49,828 nt of DNA from Clostridia bacterium (GCA_009928985.1 SABL01000007.1:1-49828); one strand, 5' to 3'. Shown: positions 34,354 through 42,741, numbered from the stretch's first letter. Numbers and translations are program-made. Notes: a model not told the origin generated them from the letters alone.

Positions 34354-34445
34354 TTTTGGTCTCCTCTGGATCGATCCTCCAAGTCCTGTGCGCATATTGA
34401 CTGGAATCAATTGACAGGGCAGTCTGGTTGAAGGACAATACAAAC

Positions 34446-34676
34446 ATGCGTACATTGACGATTCATCTCAAATCCATCAACGAAGTCAAGGAATTCGTCC
34501 GGATCGTGAACGACTTCTCCTATGATGTCGATCTCATCTCAGGCCGTTATATTGTCGATGCGAAATCGATCATGGGGATTTTCAGCCTGGACTTGGCCCG
34601 GCCGATCGCACTTGAGATTCACAACGACACAGCCGAGGATTTGGTCACACGACTCGAGCCATTCACCCTGACCTGA
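34446..34676 (+). CDS. HPr-family protein lacking the phosphocarrier histidine
   Basis: The 76-residue protein is homologous to HPr of the phosphotransferase system. The regulatory serine region is intact: DAKSIMGIFSLDL with Ser41 corresponding to HPr Ser46. The active-site region, normally GxHARP, reads KSINEVKE, so the phosphocarrier histidine is absent, as in Crh of Bacillus, which acts only in catabolite control. It therefore should not transfer phosphate but may be phosphorylated by an HPr kinase. The start at 34446 is preceded by GAAGGA. Confidence 0.82.
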   Translation: MRTLTIHLKSINEVKEFVRIVNDFSYDVDLISGRYIVDAKSIMGIFSLDLARPIALEIHNDTAEDLVTRLEPFTLT

Positions 34677-34743
34677 CCTGCCCGGTGCCAGGCAGCTGGT
34701 GCAGGCTTGGACAAACAACCTGGGATCTTGGCTTCAAACAGTT

Positions 34744-34782
34744 CCGGCCTGCTTCATGATCAAGTAAACGGGCCGCTTTTTA
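34744..34782 (+). terminator. Terminator of the HPr-like gene
   Basis: CGGCC (34745-34749) pairs with GGCCG (34771-34775), a small CTT/AAG helix sits in the loop, and CTTTTT follows. Confidence 0.65.
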
Positions 34783-34801
34783 TGTTGCCATAGTGATCAT
34801 C

Positions 34802-34855
34802 TCTCACAACAAATCCCTGTGAGATAGAAAAAGAGGGCTGCGGGCCCTCTTTTTT
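34802..34855. terminator. Hairpin and bidirectional terminator between HPr-like and secG
   Basis: AAAAAGAGGG and CCCTCTTTTT (34828-34855) form a stem that has a U-run on either strand, ending secG transcripts and any read-through from the left. A separate hairpin, TCTCACA/TGTGAGA (34802-34824), lies beside it. Confidence 0.75.
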
Positions 34856-34892
34856 GTTGCGATGAGAAGATCTGGACCTGGCTGGATATGAC

Positions 34893-35141
34893 TTATGCGC
34901 CGCGTCCGGTCATCAGGTAGAGAACCACCGTCAGGACAGCAAAGACAAGGGCAAGAATCGAGGTCAGGCGTTTGAGCAGAGAATCGATGGTACGGCCTTT
35001 GCTTTTGCCAAAAAAGGTGTCAGCACCACCGCTGATTGCGCCCAGGCCCTTGGAGTTGCCTTCCTGGAAAATAACCAGCATCACGAGGGCAATGCTGACA
35101 AGGATATCGATCACAGCGATGACAATTGCGAATGTGTTCAT
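34893..35141 (-). CDS. secG: Preprotein translocase subunit SecG
   Basis: SecG is the small subunit of the SecYEG channel. The 82-residue product has two membrane helices (about residues 4-24 and 57-78) around the conserved FQEGNSKGLGAISGGADTFFG loop. CCGGAGG precedes the ATG. It has its own promoter and terminator. In many Bacillota secG precedes rnr-smpB; here the ATPase gene lies on the upstream side. Confidence 0.95.
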   Translation of the reverse strand: MNTFAIVIAVIDILVSIALVMLVIFQEGNSKGLGAISGGADTFFGKSKGRTIDSLLKRLTSILALVFAVLTVVLYLMTGRGA

Positions 35142-35217
35142 GGTCTACCTCCGGATGTTGGGGCTGCACCTGCCTTGCGCATGGAAAATCCCACTCACAA
35201 AGCACACAGTAACCGGT

Positions 35218-35246
35218 ATTTTATCACATGACGTCAAAGCAGGCAA
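35218..35246 (-). promoter_or_regulatory. Promoter of secG
   Basis: TTGCCT and TAAAAT are separated by 17 bases on the minus strand, with an extended TGA before the -10. It lies between the ATPase stop and secG. Confidence 0.7.
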
Positions 35247-35253
35247 GATGCCG

Positions 35254-37959
35254 TCACTTGCGGAAACGAGTCTTGAAGAATTTGATTGTTTCAGCCACGG
35301 CAAAGGGGATCAGGGACAGCGGCAGGATGATCCCCCAGTCATTGAAGCCGAGCGGAATCGTGTGGAAGATCGGGTCCAGGAACGGGACATAGACGACTAC
35401 CAGCAGGAGGAACAAGGACAGGATAATCGCCTTGTTCAGCGTGGCATTGCCGAACAATCCCAGTTTCAGCACGGGCTGGTGTTCCGAACGGGCACTGTAG
35501 GAACGGAACAGTTCGGCCAGGATCAGCGTGATGAAGGCATAGGTCCGGGCGCCATCATGAGGTTCACCATTGGTGTAGCCAAAAATGGACAGACCGATGT
35601 TGAAAGCAGCAAAAACAGCAGCAAAGATCGCGATGCTCTGGGTCGTGATCGTGAAAATCATGTCTTTGTTGAGGATCGGTTCATTCTGGCTGCGCGGCGG
35701 CTGCTCCATGACGTCGGGCTCGCCTTTTTCCTGGCCCAGGGCCAGTGCCGGGAAGCTGTCGGTGATCAGGTTGAGCCAGAGCAGCTGAATTGGCAGGAGC
35801 GGTACGTTGAGCGGACCCAGGATCAGGGTGCTCAGGAAGATGACCAGGATTTCGCCGACATTGCATGACAAGAGGAAGCCGACAAATTTGCGGATATTGC
35901 TGTAGATGATGCGGCCTTCTTTGACAGCCTGGACAATGGTGGCGAAGTTGTCGTCGGTCAGGATCATGTCGGCGGTGCCTTTGGCCACATCGGTTCCTGT
36001 GATACCCATCGCAACGCCAATATCAGCGCTCTTCAATGCCATGGCATCGTTGACACCGTCACCAGTCATCGAGGCAATGTGCTGGTTGGCCCTCAGGGCT
36101 GAAACGATGCGGACCTTGTGTTCCGGTGAAACCCGGGCATAGACCGAGGTCTTTTCGACTTCCTGGCGCAGGGTCGCATCGTCCATTTCATCGATCTGGT
36201 GACCAGCCAGGACATGGTCTTCCGGCTTTCTCAGGCCGAGATCATTGGCAATGGCGACGGCTGTATCTTTGTAGTCACCCGTGATCATGACCGCCCGGAT
36301 GCCAGCTTCCTGGCACAAGGCGATGGCGTCGCGAGCTTCTGGACGGGCCGGGTCGATCATGCCCATCAGGCCGACAAAAGTCATGCCGGATTCGGCACCG
36401 CTCTGGTCATCCGCTTCATGGACCCGGTAGGCAAATGCCAGGACACGCAGGGCTGACTGGGCCATTTCGCTGTTGGCATCCAGAATCTCCTGGCGCACCA
36501 GTTCGCTCATTGGCTCAGTCCCGTCAATCATCAGAACTGACGTACAACGATCCAGGATAATGTCTGGCGCACCTTTTGTCAGGGAGACCAGTGCCTGGCC
36601 GGCATACCCTGTGTGGAAGGTCGACATCATCTTGCGTTCCGAATCAAACGGCAAGTCACCGGTTTTGGGATAGTTCTGGTTCAGACTGGCCCGGTCCAGA
36701 CCCGCTTTGGCCGCGGCGACGATCAGGGCGCCTTCGGTCGGGTCGCCCAGGATACCCATCGCACCGTCGTCTTTTTTGACCAGCGCGGCATCATTGCACA
36801 GCAGGCCGATTTCCAGCAGGCGTTCCATCTCACCAGACAACGGCACTTTCTCGCCACTGGCTGGGTTTTGCAGTTCACCCACTGGATTGTAGCCGGTTCC
36901 CGTGACGGCGATCAGCTGGTCGGCCGCAAACAGGCGGGTGACGGTCATTTCGTTCTGAGTCAGCGTCCCAGTCTTGTCCGAGCAAATCACGTCGACGCAG
37001 CCGAGTGTTTCGACTGCGAGCAGCTTCTTGACAATGGCGTTGTGGTCAGCCATCCGCTTCATGCCCAGGGCCAGAACGATGGTGACAACAGCCGGCAAAC
37101 CTTCCGGAATCGCGGCAACTGCGAGGCTGACTGCGGTCATGAACATGTCAAGCAGGTCGCCGCCCATCAGAATCCCCTGCAGGAAGACAATGGCACTGAC
37201 GGAGAGGCAGATGATACCGAGCCATTTGCCCAGCTGGTCGAGGTTTTTCTGCAACGGCGTTTTTTCATCGCTGATTTCCTGCAGCTTGTCAGCAATTTTG
37301 CCGATTTCCGTGCCGGAGCCAGTGCCGACGACCAGACCGCGGCCTTTGCCGTAGGTGATGGCCGTGCTCATGAAAACCATGTTGTCCCGGTCGCCGAGAG
37401 ACGTTTTTTCTGGCAGCACAACTGCGGCGTTTTTCTCGACCGGAACGGATTCACCAGTCAAGGAAGCTTCTTCCGCCTTGAGCGACTGGCTCTCCAACAG
37501 GCGCAAGTCAGCCGGGACAATGTCGCCAGCTTCCAGCAGCACCAGGTCGCCCGGGACCAGCTCCGCAGCAGCGATCAATTTCTGCTCGCCATCCCGCAGG
37601 ACGCGGGCCTGGGGCGAGGTCATTTTTTGCAGGGCTTCAATCGCCTTTTCGGCCCGTCCTTCCTGGACCACACCCAGAATGGCATTGATCAGGACGATGG
37701 CGATGATGACACCAGCATCGATGTATTCACCAAGGAAAGCCGAAACCAGGCTGGCAGCGATCAAGATCAGGACCATGACATCCTTGAACTGTGCCAACAG
37801 CTTTTGCAGCATCGTCTGCTTTTTCTTTTCCTTGAGGGCATTGGGTCCGTACTTTTCCAGCAGAACTGCCGCCTGTTGCGAGTCAAGACCCTGATGGGGG
37901 TTGCTTTCCAGTCGCAAGATCAGATCCGCCAGTTGTTCCTGGTAAGGTTCCTGGTTCAT
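35254..37959 (-). CDS. P-type cation ATPase, Ca2+/Mn2+ exporter type (PacL/YoaB-like)
   Basis: The 901-residue protein is a P2A-type ATPase. The phosphorylated aspartate is Asp328 in DKTGTLT, the actuator loop is LTGES, the ion-binding helix 4 is IPEGLPA, the hinge is TGDGVND and helix 6 contains NLITDSFPALALG. Family members pump Ca2+ or Mn2+ out of the cell. The manganese-type riboswitch in its leader suggests that Mn2+ is a main substrate, as for YoaB of Lactococcus. The ATG at 37959 follows GAGGAG; a start 24 bases upstream is less likely. Confidence 0.93.
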   Translation of the reverse strand: MNQEPYQEQLADLILRLESNPHQGLDSQQAAVLLEKYGPNALKEKKKQTMLQKLLAQFKDVMVLILIAASLVSAFLGEYIDAGVIIAIVLINAILGVVQEGRAEKAIEALQKMTSPQARVLRDGEQKLIAAAELVPGDLVLLEAGDIVPADLRLLESQSLKAEEASLTGESVPVEKNAAVVLPEKTSLGDRDNMVFMSTAITYGKGRGLVVGTGSGTEIGKIADKLQEISDEKTPLQKNLDQLGKWLGIICLSVSAIVFLQGILMGGDLLDMFMTAVSLAVAAIPEGLPAVVTIVLALGMKRMADHNAIVKKLLAVETLGCVDVICSDKTGTLTQNEMTVTRLFAADQLIAVTGTGYNPVGELQNPASGEKVPLSGEMERLLEIGLLCNDAALVKKDDGAMGILGDPTEGALIVAAAKAGLDRASLNQNYPKTGDLPFDSERKMMSTFHTGYAGQALVSLTKGAPDIILDRCTSVLMIDGTEPMSELVRQEILDANSEMAQSALRVLAFAYRVHEADDQSGAESGMTFVGLMGMIDPARPEARDAIALCQEAGIRAVMITGDYKDTAVAIANDLGLRKPEDHVLAGHQIDEMDDATLRQEVEKTSVYARVSPEHKVRIVSALRANQHIASMTGDGVNDAMALKSADIGVAMGITGTDVAKGTADMILTDDNFATIVQAVKEGRIIYSNIRKFVGFLLSCNVGEILVIFLSTLILGPLNVPLLPIQLLWLNLITDSFPALALGQEKGEPDVMEQPPRSQNEPILNKDMIFTITTQSIAIFAAVFAAFNIGLSIFGYTNGEPHDGARTYAFITLILAELFRSYSARSEHQPVLKLGLFGNATLNKAIILSLFLLLVVVYVPFLDPIFHTIPLGFNDWGIILPLSLIPFAVAETIKFFKTRFRK

Positions 37960-37989
37960 GTTTTTCTCCTCACATTGACACAATCAAAC

Positions 37990-38031
37990 AAAAAAGACCA
38001 CTCGATCATGCCTGGCATGTTCGAATAGTCT
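37990..38031 (-). terminator. Riboswitch-controlled terminator of the ATPase gene
   Basis: On the minus strand a long stem runs AGAC...CATGCC against GGCATG...GGTCT, with TTTTTT after it. Its 5' arm includes the GACTAT that closes helix P1 of the aptamer, so the two structures exclude each other. Confidence 0.8.
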
Positions 38032-38123
38032 CGCACTTCTTGGTCAAGCCAGACAATCCTTTGCCTTGCTGTTGACTTGACCTCCGCAAAATGCGGCTGC
38101 TACTCCCTAAGCAAAGCGACTAT
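38025..38123 (-). ncRNA. yybP-ykoY manganese riboswitch aptamer (predicted)
   Basis: The minus-strand leader has the features of the yybP-ykoY Mn2+ aptamer. Helix P1 forms from ATAGTCGC and GCG-A-GACTAT. Loop L1 is GGGAGTAGC (38099-38107), a GTCAACA segment follows that matches the conserved loop near the metal site, and GCGAGAC comes at the 3' end. Metal binding should hold P1 and prevent the overlapping terminator, turning the ATPase gene on. The promoter is not certain: TTGGTT-17-TATAGT would start transcription inside P1, while a weaker TTGCCG-17-TAATCT further upstream keeps the aptamer whole. Confidence 0.8.
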
Positions 38124-38241
38124 ATCACATTTAAAAGATTAAACCAAGTTCTTTCATTCGGCAATCCTGTAAATTTTGCCTTGGCCCATTGGTGCTACAC
38201 TAATAGACAAGATCCCTGATCGCAAAAGGGGGTGTTGTTTT

Positions 38242-39258
38242 GTGAAACCTGTATTGCCACCATTGCCAGACCAACTGGTCCTGGACTGGCTGCTCGAGGA
38301 AGACAATCCTTCCGTCCGCTATTTCACCTTGCGCGATCTGGTCGGACCAGACCTGGCGAGCGCACAGATCCATCAGGCCAGACAGGCCATCATGCAGTCA
38401 GGCCCAGTTCCTGCCATCCTTGGCAAACAGAATCCGGACGGTTCCTGGGACCTGCCGGAAAAATTCTACACCAGCAAATACCAAGGCACGGTCTGGACTT
38501 TGCTGGTCTTGGCCGAATTGGCAGCCGATCCGGCCGACGAACGGATCCAGCGTGCCTGCGAATTCATTCTCAACCATTCCCGGGATCCGGACAGTGGCGG
38601 TTTTTCCTACCAGATGAGTGTCCGAACCGGTGAGGGCCTGCCCAGTGGCATCATCCCCTGCCTGACTGGCAACATGGTCTACAGCCTGATTCAGCTGGGC
38701 TATCTCGACGATCCCCGGGTCCAAATGGCCCTCCACTGGATCATTACCCGCCAGCGCGCCGATGATGGTGAAACCAGTCCACCCTCCGACCCCTACTACA
38801 AGCGATACACCAACTGCTTTGGCCGCCACAGTTGCCACATGGGCGTGGCCAAAGCATTGAAAGCACTCGTCGCTGTGCCAGCAGCAAAACGCACGCCGGA
38901 GATCTCGGCCAAAATCGACGAACTGGCAGACTATTTTCTCAAGCACCACCTGTACCGCAAAAGTCACGATCTCAGCCAGATGGCCAAGCCTGGCTGGTTA
39001 CGCCTGGGTTTCCCCTTGATGTACAACACCGACATCCTCGAGCTGCTGGGGATCTTCGCCAGCCTGGGACGCTACGATGCCCGCCTCGATGACGCCCTTG
39101 CTGTCCTTGCGAGCAAACAACAGCCAGATGGTCGCTGGCTTTTGGAAAACACGTTCAACGGTAAGATGCAGGTCCGGATCGAGCAAAAAGGCAAGCCGTC
39201 CAAATGGATCACGTTAAAGGCATGGGAGGTGCTGCGGGTATTATCTTCCTTGGTTTGA
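38242..39258 (+). CDS. Alpha/alpha-toroid protein with prenyltransferase/squalene-cyclase-type repeats
   Basis: The 338-residue protein has repeats of the squalene cyclase/prenyltransferase fold: QNPDGSWD at about residue 64, DSGGFSYQ near residue 120 and KQQPDGRWLLE near residue 295 are typical QW-like turns. The opening segment LDWLLEEDNPSVRYFTLRDL is common in a group of Clostridia proteins. The cyclase catalytic DxDD motif was not seen, so an enzyme activity is doubtful. Translation starts at a GTG at 38242, with GGGGGTG 8 bases upstream. It stands alone between the riboswitch and the tRNA operon. Confidence 0.8.
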   Translation: MKPVLPPLPDQLVLDWLLEEDNPSVRYFTLRDLVGPDLASAQIHQARQAIMQSGPVPAILGKQNPDGSWDLPEKFYTSKYQGTVWTLLVLAELAADPADERIQRACEFILNHSRDPDSGGFSYQMSVRTGEGLPSGIIPCLTGNMVYSLIQLGYLDDPRVQMALHWIITRQRADDGETSPPSDPYYKRYTNCFGRHSCHMGVAKALKALVAVPAAKRTPEISAKIDELADYFLKHHLYRKSHDLSQMAKPGWLRLGFPLMYNTDILELLGIFASLGRYDARLDDALAVLASKQQPDGRWLLENTFNGKMQVRIEQKGKPSKWITLKAWEVLRVLSSLV

Positions 39259-39324
39259 AAACTGGGCGTTCCGCATGGAGTGTTGCCGTGAAATAACATA
39301 CTGAAGCAAACAATTCCCCAAAAT

Positions 39325-39357
39325 CAAAAACCGCCGAAGCTTGATGCCAAGGCGGTT
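39325..39357 (-). terminator. Terminator of the tRNA operon
   Basis: AACCGCC pairs with GGCGGTT around a 15-base loop on the minus strand, followed by TTTTGATTTT. It starts 5 bases after tRNA-Phe. Confidence 0.8.
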
Positions 39358-39361
39358 CTTG

Positions 39362-39437
39362 TGGTGCCCAGAGCCGGAATCGAACCAGCGACACGGGGAT
39401 TTTCAGTCCCCTGCTCTACCGACTGAGCTATCTGGGC
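39362..39437 (-). tRNA. tRNA-Phe(GAA)
   Basis: Cloverleaf with acceptor GCCCAGA/TCTGGGC, anticodon loop CTGAAAA in a GGGGA/TCCCC stem, T-loop TTCGATT and an encoded CCA. It is the last tRNA of the three-gene operon. Confidence 0.96.
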
Positions 39438-39442
39438 ATAGT

Positions 39443-39468
39443 ACAACCGGTCCTTTCGGACCGGTTGT
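39443..39468. repeat. Perfect 11-bp hairpin between tRNA-Asp and tRNA-Phe
   Basis: ACAACCGGTCC and GGACCGGTTGT flank a 4-base loop; on the transcribed minus strand the loop is GAAA, a GNRA tetraloop. There is no U-run after it on that strand, so it is more likely a processing or spacer element than a terminator. Confidence 0.7.
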
Positions 39469-39469
39469 T

Positions 39470-39546
39470 TGGCGACGCAGAAGGGGCTCGAACCCTCGAC
39501 CTCCAGCGTGACAGGCTGGCATTCTAACCGACTGAACTACTGCGCC
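39470..39546 (-). tRNA. tRNA-Asp(GTC)
   Basis: Cloverleaf with acceptor GGCGCAG/CTGCGTC (one G-U pair), anticodon loop CTGTCAC between CCAGC and GCTGG, discriminator G as expected for Asp, and an encoded CCA. Confidence 0.96.
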
Positions 39547-39557
39547 GTGTATGAAAA

Positions 39558-39633
39558 TGGTGGGAACTACAGGGCTCGAACCTGTGACCCTCTGCTTGTA
39601 AGGCAGATGCTCTCCCAGCTGAGCTAAGCTCCC
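39558..39633 (-). tRNA. tRNA-Val(TAC)
   Basis: Cloverleaf with acceptor GGGAGCT/AGTTCCC, anticodon loop CTTACAA between TCTGC and GCAGA, and an encoded CCA. It is the first tRNA of the operon; a second valine isoacceptor (GAC) lies at 25479. Confidence 0.96.
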
Positions 39634-39663
39634 GAGCGGTGCACTGTTTCGAGCGCAAGACAG

Positions 39664-39692
39664 AGGATACCAGATCGCACCACCCTTGTCAA
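39664..39692 (-). promoter_or_regulatory. Promoter of the tRNA-Val-Asp-Phe operon
   Basis: Consensus TTGACA and TATCCT are separated by 17 bases on the minus strand, 30 bases before tRNA-Val. It lies directly after the tatD stop. Confidence 0.8.
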
Positions 39693-39702
39693 CAATGAAA
39701 TT

Positions 39703-40563
39703 TCAGGACAGGCCAAACAATTTCCTGGCATTGGCGGTTGTCTGGACGGCTACTTCGGCGAGGTCACAGCCCCAGATCTCGGCGACTTTGGCACCGATCA
39801 GGGGGATGTACTCCGGCGTGTTGCGGTGGCCGCGGTGCGGTACGGGTGTCAAATAGGGGCTGTCGGTCTCGAGGACCAGACGGTCGTGCGGACAGGATGC
39901 GATCACCTCGAGCGCCTTGCGGGCGTTCTTGAAAGTGATCGGACCGTCAAACCCGAGGTAAAAGCCCATTTTCAGCAAGATCACCGCGGTCTCGACACTG
40001 CCGGAATAGCAATGAAAAACGCCGGGGATTTCACGCAAGGGACGTTTGGCGGCAACCTCGGCGATGACCGACAGGCAGTCGGCTGTTGCTTCGCGGTCGT
40101 GGACAATCACGGGCAGATCCAGTTCCTGGGCCAATTCGAGCTGGGCGCGGAAAACGTCGCGTTGAACATCGCGCGGCGAGAAATCGTAGTGGTAATCCAG
40201 GCCAATCTCGCCTATGGCCACAACAGGATGGCTCCGGTGCTGAAGGACCAGTTCACGCAGCTGCGAGAGCCCATCCGGGGTGAGCGACTTGGCATCGTGC
40301 GGATGAACGCCCACCGATACAACCAGACCCTGGCCAGGATGGCGCAAAGCCAGGTCGACCGCGGTCTGGGAGTCTGCCAGATCGGTGCCGGGCAGCAGCA
40401 TGGTATGAACTCCGGTGGCACGACTGTGCGCCAGGACCTCAATGAGGTCCTGGGCATAAGGTTTGCCCTGCAAATGGGCGTGAGAGTCGATCCACTCCAG
40501 GGGCGGGAGTTGGTCGCCTGTGGGCTGTTGAAAACTGCCTGAGGGCTGCTGAAGACAGTCCAT
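39703..40563 (-). CDS. tatD: TatD-family metal-dependent hydrolase
   Basis: The 286-residue protein has the TatD barrel: the metal ligands DSHAHL near residue 26, VGVHPHD, GEIGLDYHYD, the VIVHDREA strand, GVFHCYSG and ETDSPYLTP. TatD proteins are 3'-5' DNA exonucleases or deoxyribonucleases. The N-terminal 24 residues before the first motif are rich in Gln and Pro and may be an extension or a wrong start. It follows metG with only two bases between stop and start, the order known from Bacillus. Confidence 0.92.
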   Translation of the reverse strand: MDCLQQPSGSFQQPTGDQLPPLEWIDSHAHLQGKPYAQDLIEVLAHSRATGVHTMLLPGTDLADSQTAVDLALRHPGQGLVVSVGVHPHDAKSLTPDGLSQLRELVLQHRSHPVVAIGEIGLDYHYDFSPRDVQRDVFRAQLELAQELDLPVIVHDREATADCLSVIAEVAAKRPLREIPGVFHCYSGSVETAVILLKMGFYLGFDGPITFKNARKALEVIASCPHDRLVLETDSPYLTPVPHRGHRNTPEYIPLIGAKVAEIWGCDLAEVAVQTTANARKLFGLS

Positions 40564-40565
40564 CG

Positions 40566-42605
40566 TCAGCCGACTTCAGAACCGGACGGGACAGGTGCAT
40601 CCACGGTGAGCACCTTGTAGCCACTTTCGGTCGTGGCACAGAGGATCATGCCATGGGACATGGCGCCACGGATCTTTCTTGGCTTGAGGTTGGTGACGAC
40701 GATGACCTGCTTGCCGACCATATCTTCTGGGGCATAGGATTGAGCGATGCCGGAAACGATCTGGCGGACTTCGCTGCCCATATCGATCTGGGAGCAAAGC
40801 AATTTGTCCGAACCGGCGACTTTCTCGCAGGATTTCACCGTGCCGACTTGGAGGTTGACCTTGAGGAAATCGTCAAACTCGATCAGGGCGACGCCCTCCG
40901 GGACAGCCTCAGGCACAGGAGCCTGGGCTTTCACCGCCGTCGTTGCAGCTGCAGTCTGGGTGGCAGTCTCGGATTTGACTTCGTCCTTAGGAGCGGGTAC
41001 GGCACTGTCTGCAGATGCGGCGGCAGCGTCGGCCTGAGCCTGGAGCATGGCATCGAGCGCGGCGATTTCCTTGGCGATGTCGATGCGCGGGAAGATCGGG
41101 TCGGTCTTGGGCAGGGCCGCTGCGGCCTGGTACAGGCCATAGGTCCGGGCTGATTCCCAGGCCGTCTGTTCACCAGCCGGGATCGCCAGTGCCGTCCAGA
41201 TCTTGGTGGGCGTGTGGGTCAGGAACGGCTGGATCAGGATCGAGACGACACGGATCGTCTCCGCCAGGTTGTAAAGGACAGTTGCCAGACGGGGAGCGTC
41301 ACTCTCATTTTTGGCCAGGACCCAGGGGGCGGTTTCATCGATGTATTTGTTGCTGCGGCCGACGACTTTCCAGATTTCGGCCAACGCAGAACTGAACTGG
41401 AGCTGGTCCATCGCAGCTTCGACTTTGTCCGGCAATTCACGGACCAGGTCGATCAACTCACTGTCTGGATGAGCTGTCAGGCGGTCTGCAGGCAAACCAG
41501 CGGGGAAATATTTGCCGATCATGGCCGCGGTCCGGCTGACGAGGTTGCCGAGGTCATTAGCCAGGTCGGAGTTGATCCGGCTGATCAGTGCCTCATTGGA
41601 GAATATCCCATCGGAGCCAAAGGGCACTTCACGCAACAGGAAATAGCGCACGGCATCGACGCCATACTTTTCACAGAGCACGACCGGGTCGATGACATTG
41701 CCTTTGGACTTGGACATTTTGCCGTCCTTGAACAGCAGCCAGCCGTGGCCATAGACCTGCTTGGGCAAAGGGATATCCAGGGCCATCAGCATCGCGGGCC
41801 AGATGATGGTATGGAAGCGGACGATCTCCTTGCCGACCAGCTGGACATCGGCCGGCCAGTAGCGGGCCATGTCACCGGTCAGGGACGGGTAGCCGAGTGC
41901 GGTGATGTAGTTGGACAGGGCATCGATCCAGACATAGACAACATGCTTGGGATCAAACGGAACCGGCACGCCCCAGTCAAAGGTCGTCCGGGACACGCAC
42001 AGGTCCTCGAGACCGGGGCGCAGGAAATTGTTGAGCATCTCATTGGCGCGGGCTACCGGCAAGATGAAATCCGGATGTTCTTCAAAGAGCCGGATCAGGG
42101 CATCCTGGTACTTGGAGAGGCGGAAGAAATAGCTTTCTTCCTTGGCTTTTTCGACCGGGCGGTGGCAGTCCGGGCATTTGTGATCGACGAGCTGGGTTTC
42201 GGTCCAGAAGGACTCGCAAGGGGTGCAGTACCAGCCTTCGTATTCGCTTTTATAGATGTCGCCTTTGTCGTAGAGTTTCTGGAAAATGTCCTGGATAGCC
42301 TGGACGTGCGCTTCGTCTGTGGTGCGGATGAAACGGTCATAGGATATGTCCAGCAGCTGCCAGAGATCCTTGATCCCGGCCACGACATGATCTACATACG
42401 CTTGTGGCGTGACACCCTTGTCCTCAGCTTTGCGCTGGATTTTCTGGCCGTGCTCATCCGTCCCGGTCAGGAACATGACATCAAAGCCCTGCAGACGCTT
42501 GTACCGGGCCATGGCATCCGCTGCCACAGTTGTATAAGAATGTCCGATGTGCAGTTTGTCACTCGGATAGTAAATCGGAGTTGTGATGTAGAATGTCTTG
42601 TCCAT
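40566..42605 (-). CDS. metG: Methionyl-tRNA synthetase
   Basis: MetG charges tRNA-Met. The 679-residue product has HIGH at residues 19-22, KMSKS at 296-300, and a zinc knuckle with CTPC and CPDC near residues 127-146. The C-terminal tRNA-binding domain (FLKVNLQVGTVKSCEKVAGSDKL) is joined through an Ala/Thr-rich linker that is longer than usual (about residues 500-570). The leader is short and no T-box was found. GGAGGCCC precedes the ATG. Confidence 0.96.
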   Translation of the reverse strand: MDKTFYITTPIYYPSDKLHIGHSYTTVAADAMARYKRLQGFDVMFLTGTDEHGQKIQRKAEDKGVTPQAYVDHVVAGIKDLWQLLDISYDRFIRTTDEAHVQAIQDIFQKLYDKGDIYKSEYEGWYCTPCESFWTETQLVDHKCPDCHRPVEKAKEESYFFRLSKYQDALIRLFEEHPDFILPVARANEMLNNFLRPGLEDLCVSRTTFDWGVPVPFDPKHVVYVWIDALSNYITALGYPSLTGDMARYWPADVQLVGKEIVRFHTIIWPAMLMALDIPLPKQVYGHGWLLFKDGKMSKSKGNVIDPVVLCEKYGVDAVRYFLLREVPFGSDGIFSNEALISRINSDLANDLGNLVSRTAAMIGKYFPAGLPADRLTAHPDSELIDLVRELPDKVEAAMDQLQFSSALAEIWKVVGRSNKYIDETAPWVLAKNESDAPRLATVLYNLAETIRVVSILIQPFLTHTPTKIWTALAIPAGEQTAWESARTYGLYQAAAALPKTDPIFPRIDIAKEIAALDAMLQAQADAAAASADSAVPAPKDEVKSETATQTAAATTAVKAQAPVPEAVPEGVALIEFDDFLKVNLQVGTVKSCEKVAGSDKLLCSQIDMGSEVRQIVSGIAQSYAPEDMVGKQVIVVTNLKPRKIRGAMSHGMILCATTESGYKVLTVDAPVPSGSEVG

Positions 42606-42633
42606 GTGGGCCTCCTGTCGGGCTGATTACGGT

Positions 42634-42662
42634 ATTATAACGCCTTTGCCAGGCTTTGTGAA
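42634..42662 (-). promoter_or_regulatory. Promoter of metG-tatD
   Basis: TTCACA and TATAAT are separated by 17 bases on the minus strand, about 30 bases before the metG start. Confidence 0.75.
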
Positions 42663-42741
42663 TTTTTAAGCCATGCCAGTCCAAGGACCTAAGTCCGGGT
42701 TGGATCCAATGGTCGATAAACCCAAAGATCCTTTTATCCTT

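Noticed and set aside
34428-34444. TTG start 18 bases upstream for the HPr-like gene
   Set aside because: The ATG at 34446 fits the family N-terminus and has a usable ribosome site that overlaps the proposed TTG codon.
36613-38028. 471-codon plus-strand open frame antisense to the P-type ATPase and its leader
   Set aside because: The ATPase frame holds all family motifs, and the antisense frame runs through the riboswitch terminator.
41214-42626. 470-codon plus-strand open frame antisense to metG
   Set aside because: MetG is complete with HIGH and KMSKS; the antisense product resembles nothing.
42606-42741. T-box leader before metG
   Set aside because: The promoter sits about 30 bases from the start and no TGGNACCGCG-type sequence or specifier stem is present; the short hairpins are at the rsmI side.
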